Below, piece after piece: positions 1 to 12,290 of a stretch of 64,000 nt of DNA. The DNA comes from Atriophallophorus winterbourni. Lineage: Eukaryota > Platyhelminthes > Trematoda > Plagiorchiida > Microphallidae. Location of the stretch: NCBI GenBank assembly GCA_013407085.1, contig JACCGJ010001305.1, positions 119,484-183,483 on the forward strand. Reading direction: 5' to 3'. A program made the position numbers and the translations under genes. The number at the start of each line of letters is the position of its first letter. Position 1 is the first letter of the stretch. The notes under the pieces are model-generated. The model worked only from the letters and a program-made list of their open reading frames with translations, was not told where the DNA came from and searched no databases.

Positions 1-398
1 GCCCATGTGTGTACAGAGCTTAGTCCATTCATTGAGCTCATGTGCTTTTCATGCTGAGAAAAGTGAATCTGTCGATTCCGGGATATTTGTGCAGATTAGG
101 CTGAGAGCGATATCTTTCTTAGTAGAATGAGCGGTAACATTGCTTTTTTGGGAGCTCGGATCTAGCAACTAGACGACCGCTATCGCTGCTTGTAGTGGAA
201 GTCTATCAAATACATTCTGCGAGCAATCTCAGCGATTGATGAATTCAAGTATGATTTTACAATTCACAATTTGATTAAGGTGCTGGAAATTCGCTAATGT
301 TGGAATTCTTAAGTTTATTAGAAGAGACAATATTATCTAATACCTATTTTTCAAAGCTTATTGTTTATTTTGAATTTACATATTTGAGGCGGTTTATG

Positions 399-581
399 TG
401 TAACAACTGTGCTTTTCGAACCTGAAAACTATCGAAATTGATATCTTTTCCGTTCACGCGTGAATCGCGACTGCTGTTCATTACCGTTGTACACGTTTTG
501 GCTACCGCGATACAATCTTCTTTGTCCTGTGCGTTTTCTCCTACCTTCGTGGAACGTTATCGTAGTAGTCAGTCTACTACA
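399..581 (+). repeat. 5' LTR
   Basis: 183 bp starting TGTAACAAC and ending CTACTACA. It aligns with 4722-4868 through shared blocks such as CGAACCT, TTTTCCGTTCAC and GTTATCGTAGTAGT. It carries about 36 bp that are absent from the 3' copy. The two copies have diverged considerably, so the insertion is old. Confidence 0.8.
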
Positions 582-584
582 AAT

Positions 585-601
585 TGGTGAGATCGACGTA
601 A
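585..601 (+). other. Primer-binding site resembling the tRNA-Trp 3' end complement
   Basis: Begins TGGTGA three bases after the 5' LTR and continues to TCGACGT. It matches about 13 of 17 positions of the complement of a metazoan tRNA-Trp 3' end as I recall it. tRNA-Trp priming is known for CsRn1-type elements. Confidence 0.6.
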
Positions 602-1179
602 TACACGAATCCTTTGTGTACTACAAATTACTGAGACCTATATACACGCATCCTTCTTATATTTTTCCGGTATGTCAATTTTTCCGTTTCTAATAGGCGT
701 TAATTCTTCAGGTAATTTTTGAACCTCACATTATCGTGCGTTTTTTGCTTCGATTTATCCTATCGTGTTTTAGTGGATAGAAATTTTCTTTTGCTTTGTC
801 GTATTTGTCATGGGCGATACTTGCCTCGCCGGTCATCACAATAACCAGTTTTATTCCACAGGACCATGAGTATTGATTCTATTTTTTAGAAACTGAATTC
901 AGTGCTAAAAATATCTCGATTCGTATGTTATGTTCTCACAATAAACGCAGATACTCCCCAGTAAGGTGATAATACTTGTTCGCTACGAAGTCCTGGCTGC
1001 CACTGTAGGTGACCGCTACTGTAGCCTCAAACAAGCCGTCTGAACTATCTGTACTGCAGCAACTGTTTAGTAAAATGGAAGTTTCCGGCAAAAGGCGTCT
1101 ACCTTACTAATAGAGATGCGGCGCCCGTTAAGGACATCGCACATGGACGAGTCCTTATTAAAACAACTATGGCTCTAGT

Positions 1180-1540
1180 GATTCCTTGAGTACGTACAAG
1201 CCATGTGGGTTGTGGCGAAAAGTACCCAAGTATCTGAACTAGCGAAAAAGCGGGACAGTAGCGCAGAACGCATCCGTTCCCAAACAGCACATGCAAAAAT
1301 TTCTGCAGTGACCACAGCAGAATCACGCGCACTGGGTAACCGAATCGAAGTCAGAAATGTAGACATGCTGGCTGAGGTTGAAGCTTTACGCCGTGAGGTT
1401 TGAAACCTCACACTCAACCTCAAGCTACGATCACGGACCCCACCCCGCCAACGCTCGGTTGCTCGTTTACCGTTTCCACAGGCAATTCGGCGATGATGCG
1501 CGGCGTTGCATTAAACCTTGCTGCTAGCACACACCGCAAG
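1180..1540 (+). pseudogene. gag remnant of the LTR element
   Basis: A short open frame at 1203-1403 ends in a heptad-like helix (MLAEVEALRREV), as at the end of the gag coiled region in this element type. Further on, around 1467-1517, a frame reads YRFH-Q-FGDDARRC-KPC. This resembles the CHCC zinc knuckle of CsRn1-type gag with its first cysteine lost. Stops separate the two parts, so no functional gag can be made. Confidence 0.5.
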
Positions 1541-1547
1541 CGGGAAA

Positions 1548-1997
1548 CTCTCGGGCCGACACTTAACTATGACTAATGTAGCCGGCCTAAAGAGGTTACT
1601 TCGTGTTTTCATCATCCAGGATATATCTTCAGATCGACATTTTCCGTTAGACACAGGTGCAGATGTGGATGTACTGCCGGTAGACCCCTGTGCACCGTCT
1701 AGCCCGATAATCCAACAATTGTGAGCAGCAAACCGATCGGTTATGACAAGCTACAATCAAAGCTGCTTGACCTTTGATTTAGGTTTGCGTCGTGAATTTC
1801 TCTGGTTTTTTACAATCGCTGTGGTTCCATTTGGAATCCGGAGGGTTGAATTCCTACACTCGTTTGACATTGTTGTAGATTCTCGGCGCTCGCATATGAT
1901 AAATGGAAGTTCTCGTCTGTTAGTTCTTGGCAAGCGAGCAGAGAAGCAAGGACTTCTCCGGTTTCGAGGATTGGTGACGTTTCAAATTTGTACGTAG
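1548..1997 (+). pseudogene. Aspartic protease region of the LTR element
   Basis: The frame 1569-1724 reads SGRHLTMTNVAG and then the protease active-site motif LDTGAD. The domain continues after a frame change at 1743-1997 with LTFDLGLRREF and FLHSFDIVVD, which match the second half of retropepsins of this clade. The stop at about 1722 and the frame change make it a pseudogene. Confidence 0.65.
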
Positions 1998-2089
1998 AAT
2001 ATCCGAAATGGGTACAATCACATTTACTGCACTACTGGCTGTTACTATACCAGTAGAGCGCCATATTACCACCAGTGATCCCTCAGTTT

Positions 2090-2835
2090 AAGGACAACCG
2101 AGCGATCACCGCCAGAGAAGTTGAGAATCGTGCGCAAAGAGTTCCAGCACAGTCTAGAATTAGGCATTATACGGCCATCTACTAGCCTTTGGTCCTCCCC
2201 CTTCGAATAGCCACGAATAAAAACCCGAACGATTGGCGCTTGTGTGGCGCGTACCGTAGTTTGACGGTGACGGTATCCGATAGGCAAACTATTCCGCATA
2301 TTCAACACGTGACAGCCAGTATCAACGGGTGTGCCATTTTCGATAAAGTGGACCTTTTTCGGGCGTACAACCAAATACCTGTAACCGAAGTAGACTTCCA
2401 AAAGACGGTCGTTACCACGCCCTTTGAACTCTAAGATTTTGTGCGTATGCATTTCGGTCTACGCAATGCGGCTAAAACCTTCAAGCCGACCTAGACCGAC
2501 AGAGACTCGATAGAGCGCGTTCGGTCGAGAACTATTCGCAATATATCAGGGGGTCAAACACTTCCGCCACATTCTGGAGGACAAGCAGTTTACCGTGTTT
2601 ACTAATCTTAACCCCCTTATTCACTCAATGAGCAGATCTGCGAATGGATACTCCCCTAGAGAGACGAGACATCTGAATTTTGTTACTCAATTCACCACTG
2701 ACATTCGTCATATCTCAGCTACCCAAAATCCAGTCGCGTGTGCACTCTCTAGAATAGGTGCGATACAGTTGCCATCCTCTCTCGACCTCAGCGAAAACGT
2801 TGCAGCGCAAGCTGCCGATGCTGAAATCGCATAGC
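2090..2835 (+). pseudogene. Reverse transcriptase and RNase H region of the LTR element
   Basis: Residues in the frame 2189-2434 follow the gypsy RT pattern: a W-R-C-G-YR-L block, an IPHIQ block, and IFDKVDLFRAYNQIPV, with the first catalytic aspartate in KVDL. The FADD-bearing palm is missing between about 2440 and 2590. The RNase H end is recognisable at 2665-2790 (FTTDIRHISATQNPVACALSRI). The protein is internally deleted and frameshifted. Confidence 0.75.
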
Positions 2836-4150
2836 TCAGGGATCCCTCTTCCCTTGTCATCAGACCTCTCCCATTGCCCGTTGGATCGCGTGATATCTTT
2901 CGCGACGTATCACAAACCGCTCCCTCACCGTTTAACCCATCTGCGAGTGTTCGATACCATAAACAATCTTTCGTATCCTGGCATTCGCTCTAGCGTTAAA
3001 CTAATTACGGGTACATTTATCTGACCGAAATCCAGGAGGGACATTTAGAAATGGGCTAAGGCGTGTGATGAATGCCAAAGCACGAAAATCCACCAAAGCA
3101 CTAAGAGTCCATTATGAACTTTTGTCGAGCCGGATGAGCGTTTCTTTCACATCCACGTAAACCTCGTAAACCACGTAAACCACCTTCACATGGCTGTACA
3201 TACATCCTCACCTGCATTGACCGTTTCACCTTGTAGCCCGAGGCCATTCCGCTACACAACCACTCTTTCGAGGCATTTCTCCGAACATTGGGAGGTAAAG
3301 TTCGGCTACCCGGGTATTGCTACATCAACCAGAGGTTCCCATTTCGATGGCACTTTTACTCAATTGCTGGCTATTTTGGGTTGCTGACATCGTCGAACTA
3401 CTGCCTGCCACCCTGCGGCGAATGTTATGGTGGAATGGTTGCACAGGCGAGTGAATGTACTATCGATCTTCCTCCCAGGTTTATGGTCAACCTGTAAAAC
3501 TACTTTGCAACCCACCGTCTGGGAATTAACAACCAGTCTTACCATCGCTTTACCTGGTGAGTTTGTTGACCCGTTAATCAATCACGATTTGCCGATGTAG
3601 TTTACGTAGCACGCTTGTGAAATTATATGAGCCATTTCCACCACCCACCCCCGTGGCTACAGGCCAAACCATCCCACGTTCCGAAGGATTTGGAACAGTG
3701 ACAGTATGTTTTTCTCCTAAACGATTTGGTGAAGCAACATCTTACCCTCTTTATGCTGGACCGTTTATAGTACTTCAGTGATTCCCAAAAACAGTTGTGA
3801 TTGACCACGACGGTAGACATGACACTGTCACGATTGACAGAGTCAACCCGGCATTTATGGAAGATACAGTTAACCCGGTTACTCCGCAAGAGCGACGGTC
3901 GGCCCCAGCACCGCCGGTAGTAACCCCTACTACACTCACCGCTAATTCAGAACCTGCCACCACCACGGCAACCCGTCAGGTTAGCCGATTATGTAGTACA
4001 TATTTAACGCGATATTATGGTGTATTCCCGTGCATAATTTTGCACCTCATCTTTACAACTCTGTCGTGGCCATAAACCCATGCACCAGAGACATCTTATT
4101 ATTTTCCCACCTCAGATAGACATGCACACTTCCCGCCGATGCAACCGTGG
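2836..4150 (+). pseudogene. Integrase region of the LTR element
   Basis: The frame near 2930-3020 carries a zinc-binding-domain signature (LTHLRVFDTINNLSYPGIRSS). Next comes a core-domain remnant at 3270-3385 (FGYPG-ATSTRGSHFDGTF), where the second catalytic aspartate would lie, and a C-terminal part at 3790-4000 (VIDHDGRHDTVTIDRVNPAF). A short terminal block near 4110-4140 (SDRHAHFPP) resembles the usual end of pol in this clade. Several frame changes are present. Confidence 0.65.
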
Positions 4151-4709
4151 CACACAATATCCACGGAACATCGACGCTTGTCGCCAACCAAACCGGTAGC
4201 CCCAGTCATCAACAATGAGCATTCACCGTCCTACCCAATATCAGCAGACAAGGCCATTACCAGCCCGGCTTGGCACACTCATTCTATTCTTTCCAGGCGA
4301 GGCCGTTTGCCATCAACACTGGGGGTGCGTGGAATTCTCAACAGGGACTGTGTATTCGAGGAATCTGGTTCTTCGTTGTCATGCCTACAAATGCGCTTAC
4401 ATCAGCTCCTGCTGGGTTCGTAATAAGAACATACCAGGCGATTCCCACAAGCAGCCCATTCACCCAGTGTAAGACGGCCCAGGCATCACGTTCAACCCCA
4501 TGAAACGTGACTTGACATAGTCCTGGTCGGTTCTTCGTGTACCCTATTCCGGTCACCAGGGCCAATCTACCCATGCAAATCAAGTGCCTTGGCTGAATTT
4601 GGGCTGACTAGTTGGTGAGATAATATGTCCCATCCTGGAATTACCCTGCACCGTTCTGACCCTTTGACTGCCGATTCACAATCAGAAGTCTCCTCTGACC
4701 AGATTTCCT
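4150..4709 (+). other. Internal 3' untranslated part of the LTR element
   Basis: Lies between the pol remnant and the polypurine tract. Short overlapping frames exist here, but none resembles an envelope or any other known protein. Confidence 0.4.
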
Positions 4710-4721
4710 GGAGAGGGGCTG
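4710..4721 (+). other. Polypurine tract
   Basis: GGAGAGGGGC followed by TG immediately upstream of the 3' LTR, the expected plus-strand primer position. Confidence 0.6.
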
Positions 4722-4868
4722 TGTAGAAACATTGTTTTTGCCGAACCTAAAAAATATTGACTTTGATATATTTTCCGTTCACACGTGCTACCACGATACA
4801 ATATGCATTGTCCTGTGCCTTTTCTCCTAACTTCGTGGGATGTTATCGTAGTAGTAAGTTCTACTACA
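4722..4868 (+). repeat. 3' LTR
   Basis: 147 bp beginning TGTAGAAAC and ending CTACTACA. It is homologous to 399-581 but lacks an internal stretch of about 36 bp. It is followed by TATG, the putative target-site copy. Confidence 0.8.
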
Positions 4869-4872
4869 TATG

Positions 4873-5615
4873 TGATATACCTCAAATTATTGCCAACTCA
4901 TTTCAGGGAAATCAGTATGTACATAAGCAAACTCACCAATGAGAACGCTGATAGAATGTAAAAGATTGACGTGAGAATAAGCGATGAGGAAGACCGTGTT
5001 GAAATTATCTTTTGCTAATTGTAAGTAACCAGGAGATAATTTCAATCGCGGAAACTGACAATGAAATCTGCGATAACTCAATCGGATTCATAGAATAGAC
5101 ATTTCTGTGGGGTCACGCTGATAAAGTATTTCTGTAATTGTATAAGACAACGAGTGTAAAAATGTTCTGCATCTTTACGGATTGATAACCCATGATGATC
5201 ACAGGCGTATAACATTTTTAAATTAGCATTTCAGTCTATTCTGCCTATCTAGTCGATTTAGCACGCGCATAATTTGAAATCGAGGGTCAGAGAATACACT
5301 TTGCTAGCCAGATAATAAAAGAGGAGATACAAAATCAGTCTATGAAATGAATGTAATCAGTAACCAAATAATTCCAATTCAATTGCTAAACTATCCTTTA
5401 TCCGATTCACTGCTTGAATTTGACAATGAGGACATTGGTTTCAAAATTAAGTAATATTAGTCCTGAACATTCAAACATATTTTTCAAGATTGTCACAGTT
5501 TCAAACCATACCTAATAGATTCTTAATATATCTAACTTTTGAGAAGAAATAGCATTATAACACCATCTGAGTCCAAAAACATGGAAACATTATGAAGATT
5601 AGTAACCCGGAGATC
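4873..5615. other. AT-rich non-coding stretch
   Basis: No frame with recognisable protein content, no RNA gene and no clear repeat was seen. Confidence 0.5.
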
Positions 5616-5619
5616 GGGA

Positions 5620-5775
5620 TTGGATATAACAAGATTCGCGCTTGTATGCCACTGCTGGATGAGGCTGGTACGGCCCTTAACAAGGCATGTGGATATTGGT
5701 CGTACTCTCCCTACCTGATTAGTGTAAGCAGCACAAAACCGGTCGAGAGCTGTGTGTGGTGGTGATGCATACAAA
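5620..5775 (+). repeat. Degenerate hammerhead repeat, variant B
   Basis: Contains a decayed hammerhead core on the plus strand at about 5706-5755: CTGATTA, then GTGT-AAGCA-GCAC, then AAAACCGGTC. The upstream half (CTTGTATGCCACTGCTGGAT) is shared with the 238-bp family A repeats. Core G8 and G12 are mutated, so it should not cleave. Confidence 0.55.
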
Positions 5776-7085
5776 TTAGTATTTTTGTAATCAAATATAA
5801 TTTATTATAATGTTACCCTATGCGGATTAAGAAAATAAAGTTCGAACGCTGTCACGTTATCTATACTTGGATGCAATGATAAATCTATAGCGTACTGTTA
5901 TGTTTGGCCGATTTGCCCTCAAAGTGTTTTAATGGCGATCTGCCAACAACATCCAAAGTTATATTTTTATCACCATGTTTTCTAATCTGGTTAGCCTAGT
6001 TTATTATTAAGCGAAATTTAAATATATTTTAATTCACAGACAATGACCAAACTCTAATTGTTGTTCCTCTGTCAACGTTTTGTATAACCAATCATTTTAG
6101 TCATCAATAAACCTGAGCTTGTAATTTTCCCCCGACAAAATACAAATGTACGAAACACGTAGCAGGTTATAAATCCAATAGAAAAGAGCACTTTCATTTT
6201 CTTATGATAGTTCGGCTGATCAATTTCCAGTTGAATTTTGTTCACAATTTTTAATGTGCCAATCAGCGAACCGATGCCAATAAACAAGACGTGGAATGAT
6301 TTCGAATGGAAGGATGACACTGTCGCTGCGTGTTAACCGCAACGTTGACTTAAAAGCGAAATGCCTTCATGTGGTTTCACTAGGGTTGTATTAGCCAAAT
6401 AATTTATTGGCTCTTGATTGTAACTAAACTACGCTTATTGATCCGTTTGAAATGTTATATACTAAAGAAGTTTCTCTAGATTATTCTGTGGAATATGTTA
6501 TATATGATGTATATGCCATGAAGATAGATTTCAATGGGTAAAACCGTAACGCAATAGCTGTGTTGCATGTGTTTAGACACTAAACAAATATGATCATTCG
6601 CTTTTTTCATTCAAGAATGGGTAGCAAATTTTTTTGTTCAGATTAAGTTTAACATCAAAAAACATTTCAAATATCGAAATTGTGAAATTCGTTGAGCGCA
6701 TTGATGTTTAACACATAGGAACTAATCGGTAAAGTTTTAATATAGATATCAACTAAGATTGATTTTATTGAATAAATATACTGTTTCTTTTTTGTTTTTC
6801 ACCATTACCTCAAGACTCTGAGCGAAAGTTTTAGACATCCGTGCCCAAATATGTCAGTCTTAACAAAATGTGACAGATTCAAGTTTTGCTAATATCATTC
6901 AGGTTGTCAATGCTTGATTAATGCAATTGACTCGATATTCTTAGTAAAATGCGATTGACAATTAAGAGACTAATCAATATTTAAGATATTTCCGTATTAC
7001 TGGTTTCGTGCCAACGTTTACAGCTTATACAATGTCGCTTCTAAAGTAAAAGTAGTTGCGTTGCACACTTGATAGAATTCAATAG
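5776..7085. other. AT-rich non-coding stretch
   Basis: Only short chance frames; nothing recognised. Confidence 0.5.
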
Positions 7086-7340
7086 TGTTGCTCATATCTC
7101 ATGCACTTACACACCACAACCGGTTTCTGGTTTATTTATCGTCACCATTTGGAGACAGTATGTTTACGTGCAGTGAACCTTGTATCAGTGAAAGATTGGT
7201 TACCAAAGTTAGACGTTGAGGCCACTATTTAACAAGTTTCTTACAACTAACCACGATGTTCAAACACAGAATCACTGTCATTTCTGGCCATGCTCTCGTG
7301 GCACTGATGGATGACCAAAGTAATGTGTTACTTACAACAA
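7086..7340 (-). repeat. Hammerhead repeat, family A, monomer
   Basis: A roughly full unit of the 238-bp family. The hammerhead half is at about 7106-7154 on the minus strand, with GAAA and ACCGGT intact. The CTGATGA box is decayed to GGTGACGA. The other half (GCCACTATTTAACAAG, CACGATGTTCAAACACAG) follows. Confidence 0.65.
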
Positions 7341-9540
7341 GTATTTACTTCGTTTAGTGTAGTCGTAGATGACTGCGTATTAGTGAAACACAATTCTAAA
7401 TAACTAGATAACGGCGATTACCTGTTATCCCTTCCATGTGAACGATTTATAACTGTTTGCACTCATCAGACGTCATCTAGACGTCAAAAAGAGAAGAAAT
7501 AATTCGCGAAGCTCGATCTTTGTACCCACTGTTTAATAAGAATGGCACAATCAATCCTATTCAATAGCCAAAATGCACATATGGATGAGGGGTGAAGCAT
7601 GTCCTTGAAGGAAATATCCGTATTGCAAGTAATCGGGTGGTGTATATGAGTCGTTAAACAATGAATTAATATTTCTCTAGAAATGCGCAAGAATATGATT
7701 TATCCACGAAGGGAATTAAAGCTTAACGTATAGAATATCCTTGCCAATATGGCAAGATAAAACGAATTGAATTGATATGATCAAGTTCAAGACTGAATAC
7801 GTATTGAGCGTAAACGTTCTGTTTCATTATGAAATTTGAACAGATACAAACGCAATAAAACAGTTTCAGTCAATCTATCAAACATTTAAATAGTTTTAAA
7901 GCCAATTGTTTCGCTTTTGTATTGAACATTTTATGTTTTCAAGCAGCTTTGCATGTCAGACCTTTACCTGTTACAATTTCGTTAGCAACATATAGCGATA
8001 AATTTTTTGACAGTTTCAGCAATATGCACACACCTGCATTTCTTCGGGGTTTACCTTTGTTGTTTTGACTGACTTAAAGTTTCGTTGATAATTCGCAGCT
8101 GTGGTGCAAGAAGCTTCTCTGTGTGCCACATAATTAATAGCCGCCAATCTGAGTAAAAAGTGTTCACAGATGCGTCGAAAATTCATGTCATAATGACTCA
8201 TATTTGATCTTGATTAATGACTCACATTTAGTTCACTTGTCTCAATACTTCGTCTACCTTAATACACATTATATGTGGTTAATTATTATAAAATTGAAAT
8301 AATGAAATAATTTGGCTTCGCAGTAAGTTCTTCGTTGATTATAGTTGGTTCAAGCGTTCCGAGGTCGATTTCCTTATGAAGTACCAGTATAATTATCAAT
8401 TACAATTTTTTAATATTACTTATGCAGATACATATATGCTCAAGCTATACAATATTTTAACCTAATAAATAATAATTTTGCGAACACGCACAGCCATTTA
8501 CATGCAAATCCCTTTTTTACTGAAACTGATAGAGGCAAATATCGGTGTTTTACGGGGTCTGGTGTCGACCTAACTTAACAATTTCACAAGTTTAATGATG
8601 GCAAAATAAAATTTTGAACGTATGAAAAAAATCAACTGCTTGTAGGATAGGTAGACCCGGTAGAGCTACTCGATTGCACTAAGCGAATGGAAAACAACTT
8701 GTCGTTAAAACAAGGTTAGAACTTGCAAGCCACTGTTGAATAATGCTGGTCAACCAGTTCAATCACTAGAGCACACTTAAGTAGATAGTTTATACTAATT
8801 GGTTTGAACAAAAATGCAATAATCGGTTCGATTTTTTTGTTACTGCATTGATGAACATATTGCGATTAAATCCGTGTAGCTTGAAGGCCAATTCTCCTAC
8901 AAATTGTATTTTCAAGCTCGAACGAACATGATCATTAGGGAAACAAACAACAATTTTAATTACGTTTTATATTTGATTGATTTAATTGAAAAGAAGGCAT
9001 CGTTGTGAAGAAATTGAATGAATTATTTTAACAGGAAAACAACCACACCATCGTTATTCACCACTGTTACGTGTCGGTAACGCAATCTTACAGAATCCAG
9101 CTAAAATAAGTTGAGTTCAATATATTTAAAGTGTGTGTTCTTTAGAAAATTCACCGTAATTTTAGCGGTACTATTTTGAGTAAATTTTATTTTCTCTTCG
9201 TATCTAAAATCAACTGATTTGTTTGTTCAAACCAGCGGTACACGAACAGCTGTTGGGTTACAATTGTCAGATGGGAAAACGTAGCAATCAGCTACAACGT
9301 TAACTTTTGCATAACAGATTATATTGTAATAAAGATAGTTATTATGGCCCAAAGGAGCAGGATTACAAAATTCAATATGAATCCACGGAAAAATTAATTC
9401 TAGCATAAAATTTGCTCAGTTGCATGCATTTCCATCACACTTCTGTAGAATTTCATTTTGTATGCGCAAAAATATTGTTTAAAACTTATAGTATTGCTCA
9501 GAATGATTAATTTTATTATCATGTTTAAAATAAATTTGAT
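7341..9540. other. AT-rich non-coding stretch
   Basis: No gene recognised. A small fragment at about 8705-8765 (AGGTTAGAACTTGCAAGCCACTG, in two parts with a short gap of similarity) resembles the non-ribozyme half of the 238-bp repeats. Confidence 0.5.
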
Positions 9541-9542
9541 GC

Positions 9543-9617
9543 GTATGGGTCGCGATGTGACAGCAACATTTGGTTTCCACTTTAGATCGGAAGTTCCAGG
9601 TTCGAATCCAACCGTAC
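9543..9617 (+). pseudogene. tRNA-like sequence, possible tRNA pseudogene or SINE head
   Basis: Has a perfect B box (GGTTCGAATCC, 9599-9609), an A-box-like block near 9549-9564 and a six-pair terminal stem (GTATGG with CCGTAC, one G-T). The anticodon arm cannot be folded with a normal 7-base loop and the T stem is weak. The text AGATCGGAAG before the T arm recalls an arginine tRNA. It is probably not functional. Confidence 0.35.
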
Positions 9618-9859
9618 TTTACATAGTTCATATCATTACCTTATCCCAATCAAAGCCCTACTAAATACCGAACTTTTTTTTAAAAATAATTGCGTCGACC
9701 TAGCTCACCATCGTGTGTGAGCTCCTTGCTACAGAAACCGGAAATTGGTTCTTTTCCAATGGGCTTCACCGGTTGACGAAGAACATTGACGCTATAAATC
9801 CGATTGAAACTGTTAAAATATTCAGCACCATTAAACTGAAATTTTTTAGTGCGCAATAG

Positions 9860-10335
9860 TTTCTATGCCTTACGTTAAAAAAGGCATTAGAGGGAATAAT
9901 TAGAATCTTGAATAACGCAGTCATACCGGTAACGCATAAAATGGGTAGATCGCTCCGATACTTATAAACACATCTCCAGGTTAATACATCTTCAGGCTGC
10001 GCCGCGAACTGTGTATATAAAATCAAATGCAAGGCTTGTTTGGGAGTATATATCGGGCAAACTTCCAGAGAATTCAATACTAGGATAAACGAACACAAAT
10101 ACGATTCGTTTAGCAGTCAAGTAAATTCAGTTAATATCAATCACCGATAAGAGATTCAACCTTACCTGACCACGTGCTAAACACTGGTCATGGTTTTGAA
10201 TTGATTATGTAGACATGATAATCCATACATGGGATGACTTCACGCTAAGGCGGTTAAGATAACAAAGGCTGGTAAGAATGCGGTCAACAAGTTGATGGGG
10301 CTGATATCTCCACTATCTGGTGTCCGGTTCTGCAG
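9860..10335 (+). pseudogene. Penelope-like retroelement, 3' (GIY-YIG) fragment
   Basis: The plus-strand frame from about 9870 reads YVKKGIRGIIRILNN and, after a stop, CVYKIKCKACLGVYIGQTSRE, then FNTRINEHK (positions 10008-10105). This is the linker plus CxxC and GVYIGQT-TRI-EH signature of the GIY-YIG endonuclease at the C-terminus of Penelope-like elements. After a gap the end of the domain resumes at 10235-10330 (LHAKAVKITKAGKNAVNKL, ADISTIW). The same segment occurs in the fragment at 44135-44450. Stops and indels show that it is dead. Confidence 0.75.
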
Positions 10336-10339
10336 CGGA

Positions 10340-11325
10340 TAAACTTTAACCCGCATGACCCTTAGTGTGCGCACGGATTACGCAATTCAGCTAATCTGTC
10401 ATCGGATATTATTCACACCTGCAACGACCGAAACAATTAAGCGATTACATTGAGTATTCAAAAACATAAAGGGATTATACTGTATGTAGGGGTGATGATG
10501 CGTCGAATCATCTTAAGCGGGCCAAACTATCTTAGCAAGTTCAGCGCCTACCATGGCCTGTGCGGTTCCAAGATTGGTCAGGTGAATACAATTCAAACCG
10601 GATTTCTATTCGTACTGTTCCCCTGGTCTGATAAAGTATCTTTGACCAAAGTGAAACGTTACTACTAATCTGTTGTGACCGATTCAATCCAATTTTTTCT
10701 GTTTCATGAATATGATTCTCTTATCGATCACAAACATTTTCCACCACAAAGCTATAATATTTTTGAATAATATAGTATACGACAGGACAACCGTTGGAGT
10801 ACACCAACATGAAGGTAGCAGTCGTGTTTAAATTTCGGATTAATAAACGAGAGCATGTATAAATTAGGTATCTGCAGAATAAGAATGAAATCATCTCACT
10901 ATAAAATGTTTGGTTGTGACCAGCGTCAGCCATCGTATTGTGCGCGACAATTACTAGAATTGGCCAACACTTGTGACAAGCTGTGTTGATGACTATGGGG
11001 CAATATCGCTCAGCACCAATAGAAGATCAATAAATGAAAATATTCTGACGCGTATATATTCATCCACGATTTTCGGTCGTTAATGTACATTGATTCATCC
11101 ATCATTCGCAGAATAGTGTAATATTTTGTCTTGAATCGTATATTAATATGACACTTATTGAAAGAATATTGTGTGATTAACCTAAAAAAATAAAAATTTA
11201 ATTGGTGTACAACTATTAGACATACTGCCTACTAGCTTCCTACGTTAATTCCTTAAATAAAAAACTTCAGCAATTGAGCGTTGAAGAAATCGCGCTAATA
11301 TTTTATACAATTCTGTTATCAAAAC
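10340..11325. other. Non-coding stretch
   Basis: No recognisable protein or RNA gene. Confidence 0.45.
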
Positions 11326-11329
11326 GGGA

Positions 11330-11765
11330 TTCAACGTAATTCAAAGTAATTCAAAGTATTAATGTTTCAAAAAGCAAGTACTACACAGTAAACATGGCAT
11401 TAAATTATTGGAAATGCCTAAAACAACACAAATGTTTCATCACTATGGAAAGTCAGTTTGTGTATTCAGGTGCGAGGTGGATTTGGTCAACATATACTTG
11501 TCAAATTCAGCCGTGAACATGTTCAGGCTTGATGCACATATGATATGATGGTTCAGAGAGTTCCATATAAAACAAACTCGGACAGCAAAGAATAAGCTTC
11601 GACAATTTGATCTAAAATGTGAAATAATTAACTTGTAACCCTACGATTTGCTACCACGTGCTTCTTGCCGATGAAACAGGTGTTCAAGTGGGTGATCCAC
11701 TGTATACTGAATGTTGAATAGCAGGATCAAATTACCCCGGAGACGACGGCACGAACAGTCAAACA
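11330..11765 (-). mobile_element. CR1-type LINE, 3' end fragment
   Basis: The reverse complement matches the C-terminal coding end and 3' UTR of the LINE copy at 37375-37765. Shared features are the block for HPLEHLFHRQEA, the region for SRSNC-RF and a terminal tail of ACTTTGAATT units (11333-11360 here). The 5' part is missing, as usual for truncated LINE insertions. Confidence 0.7.
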
Positions 11766-11847
11766 GGTTCAGAGTTGCACTCCTCTCCTCGTACGACCTG
11801 AATCCTCCCTCGTATGATTATTGCCACTTTTGTTGTTCTTGTCGACG

Positions 11848-12290
11848 TCTTCATTATTATTATTATTATTGTTATTATTATTATTATTATTATTATTCAG
11901 TAGTCATTATTATTATTATTAGTATTATTCTGATTATTATTAATTATGATTATGATTCTATCTATCTTATTTTCGTCTTATTATATCATTAATTATTATT
12001 CTTAACTTCTGATTATTATTATTATTCCTTATTATTATTCAATATTCTTATTATTATTATTAAGTCTTATATTGCTTATATCGTCTTCTTATTATTCTAT
12101 CTTATTCTTCTATATTATTCTTATATTAAGTATTCTTCTTCTATCCGATTCTTTATTAGTGTGTTCTTCTTCTATTCTTATTAGTACGCTTCTTCTCTTC
12201 TTATCCTACTTCCGTCTTCTTCCTCTTCTTCTTCTTCCTCTTCTGCTTCTGTACTTTATTCGTATTCCTATTCAGTAACTTACTTCTTCA
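11848..12290. repeat. TTA-rich then TTC-rich low-complexity tract
   Basis: Begins as (TTA)n, becomes interrupted TTATTC units and ends as TTC/CTT-rich DNA. The long frames here (strings of Y, I, L and S) are composition artefacts, not genes. Confidence 0.85.

Larger units (their letters stand above)
399..4868 (+). mobile_element. Degenerate Ty3/gypsy LTR retrotransposon, CsRn1-like
   Basis: A full-length but inactive LTR element. Both LTRs begin TGTA and end CTACTACA, and both are flanked by the 4-bp sequence TATG (395-398 and 4869-4872), which reads as a target-site duplication. A primer-binding site follows the 5' LTR and a purine-rich tract precedes the 3' LTR. Between them, fragments of gag, protease, reverse transcriptase, RNase H and integrase appear in the usual gypsy order, all on the plus strand and all broken by stops and frameshifts. 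The tRNA-Trp-like primer site and the CHCC-like gag remnant suggest the CsRn1 lineage known from liver and lung flukes. Lineage is inference; the gypsy type is clear. Confidence 0.85.

Noticed and set aside
4150..4709. An envelope gene in the LTR element
   Set aside because: The frames there are short and show no signal peptide, transmembrane segment or known motif.
9543..9617. A functional tRNA gene
   Set aside because: The B box is perfect, but the anticodon arm does not fold normally and the T stem is weak, so it is recorded only as a tRNA-like pseudogene.
11711..12278. Long plus-strand frames rich in Tyr, Ile and Leu
   Set aside because: They are translations of a TTA/TTC low-complexity tract with no protein-like composition.
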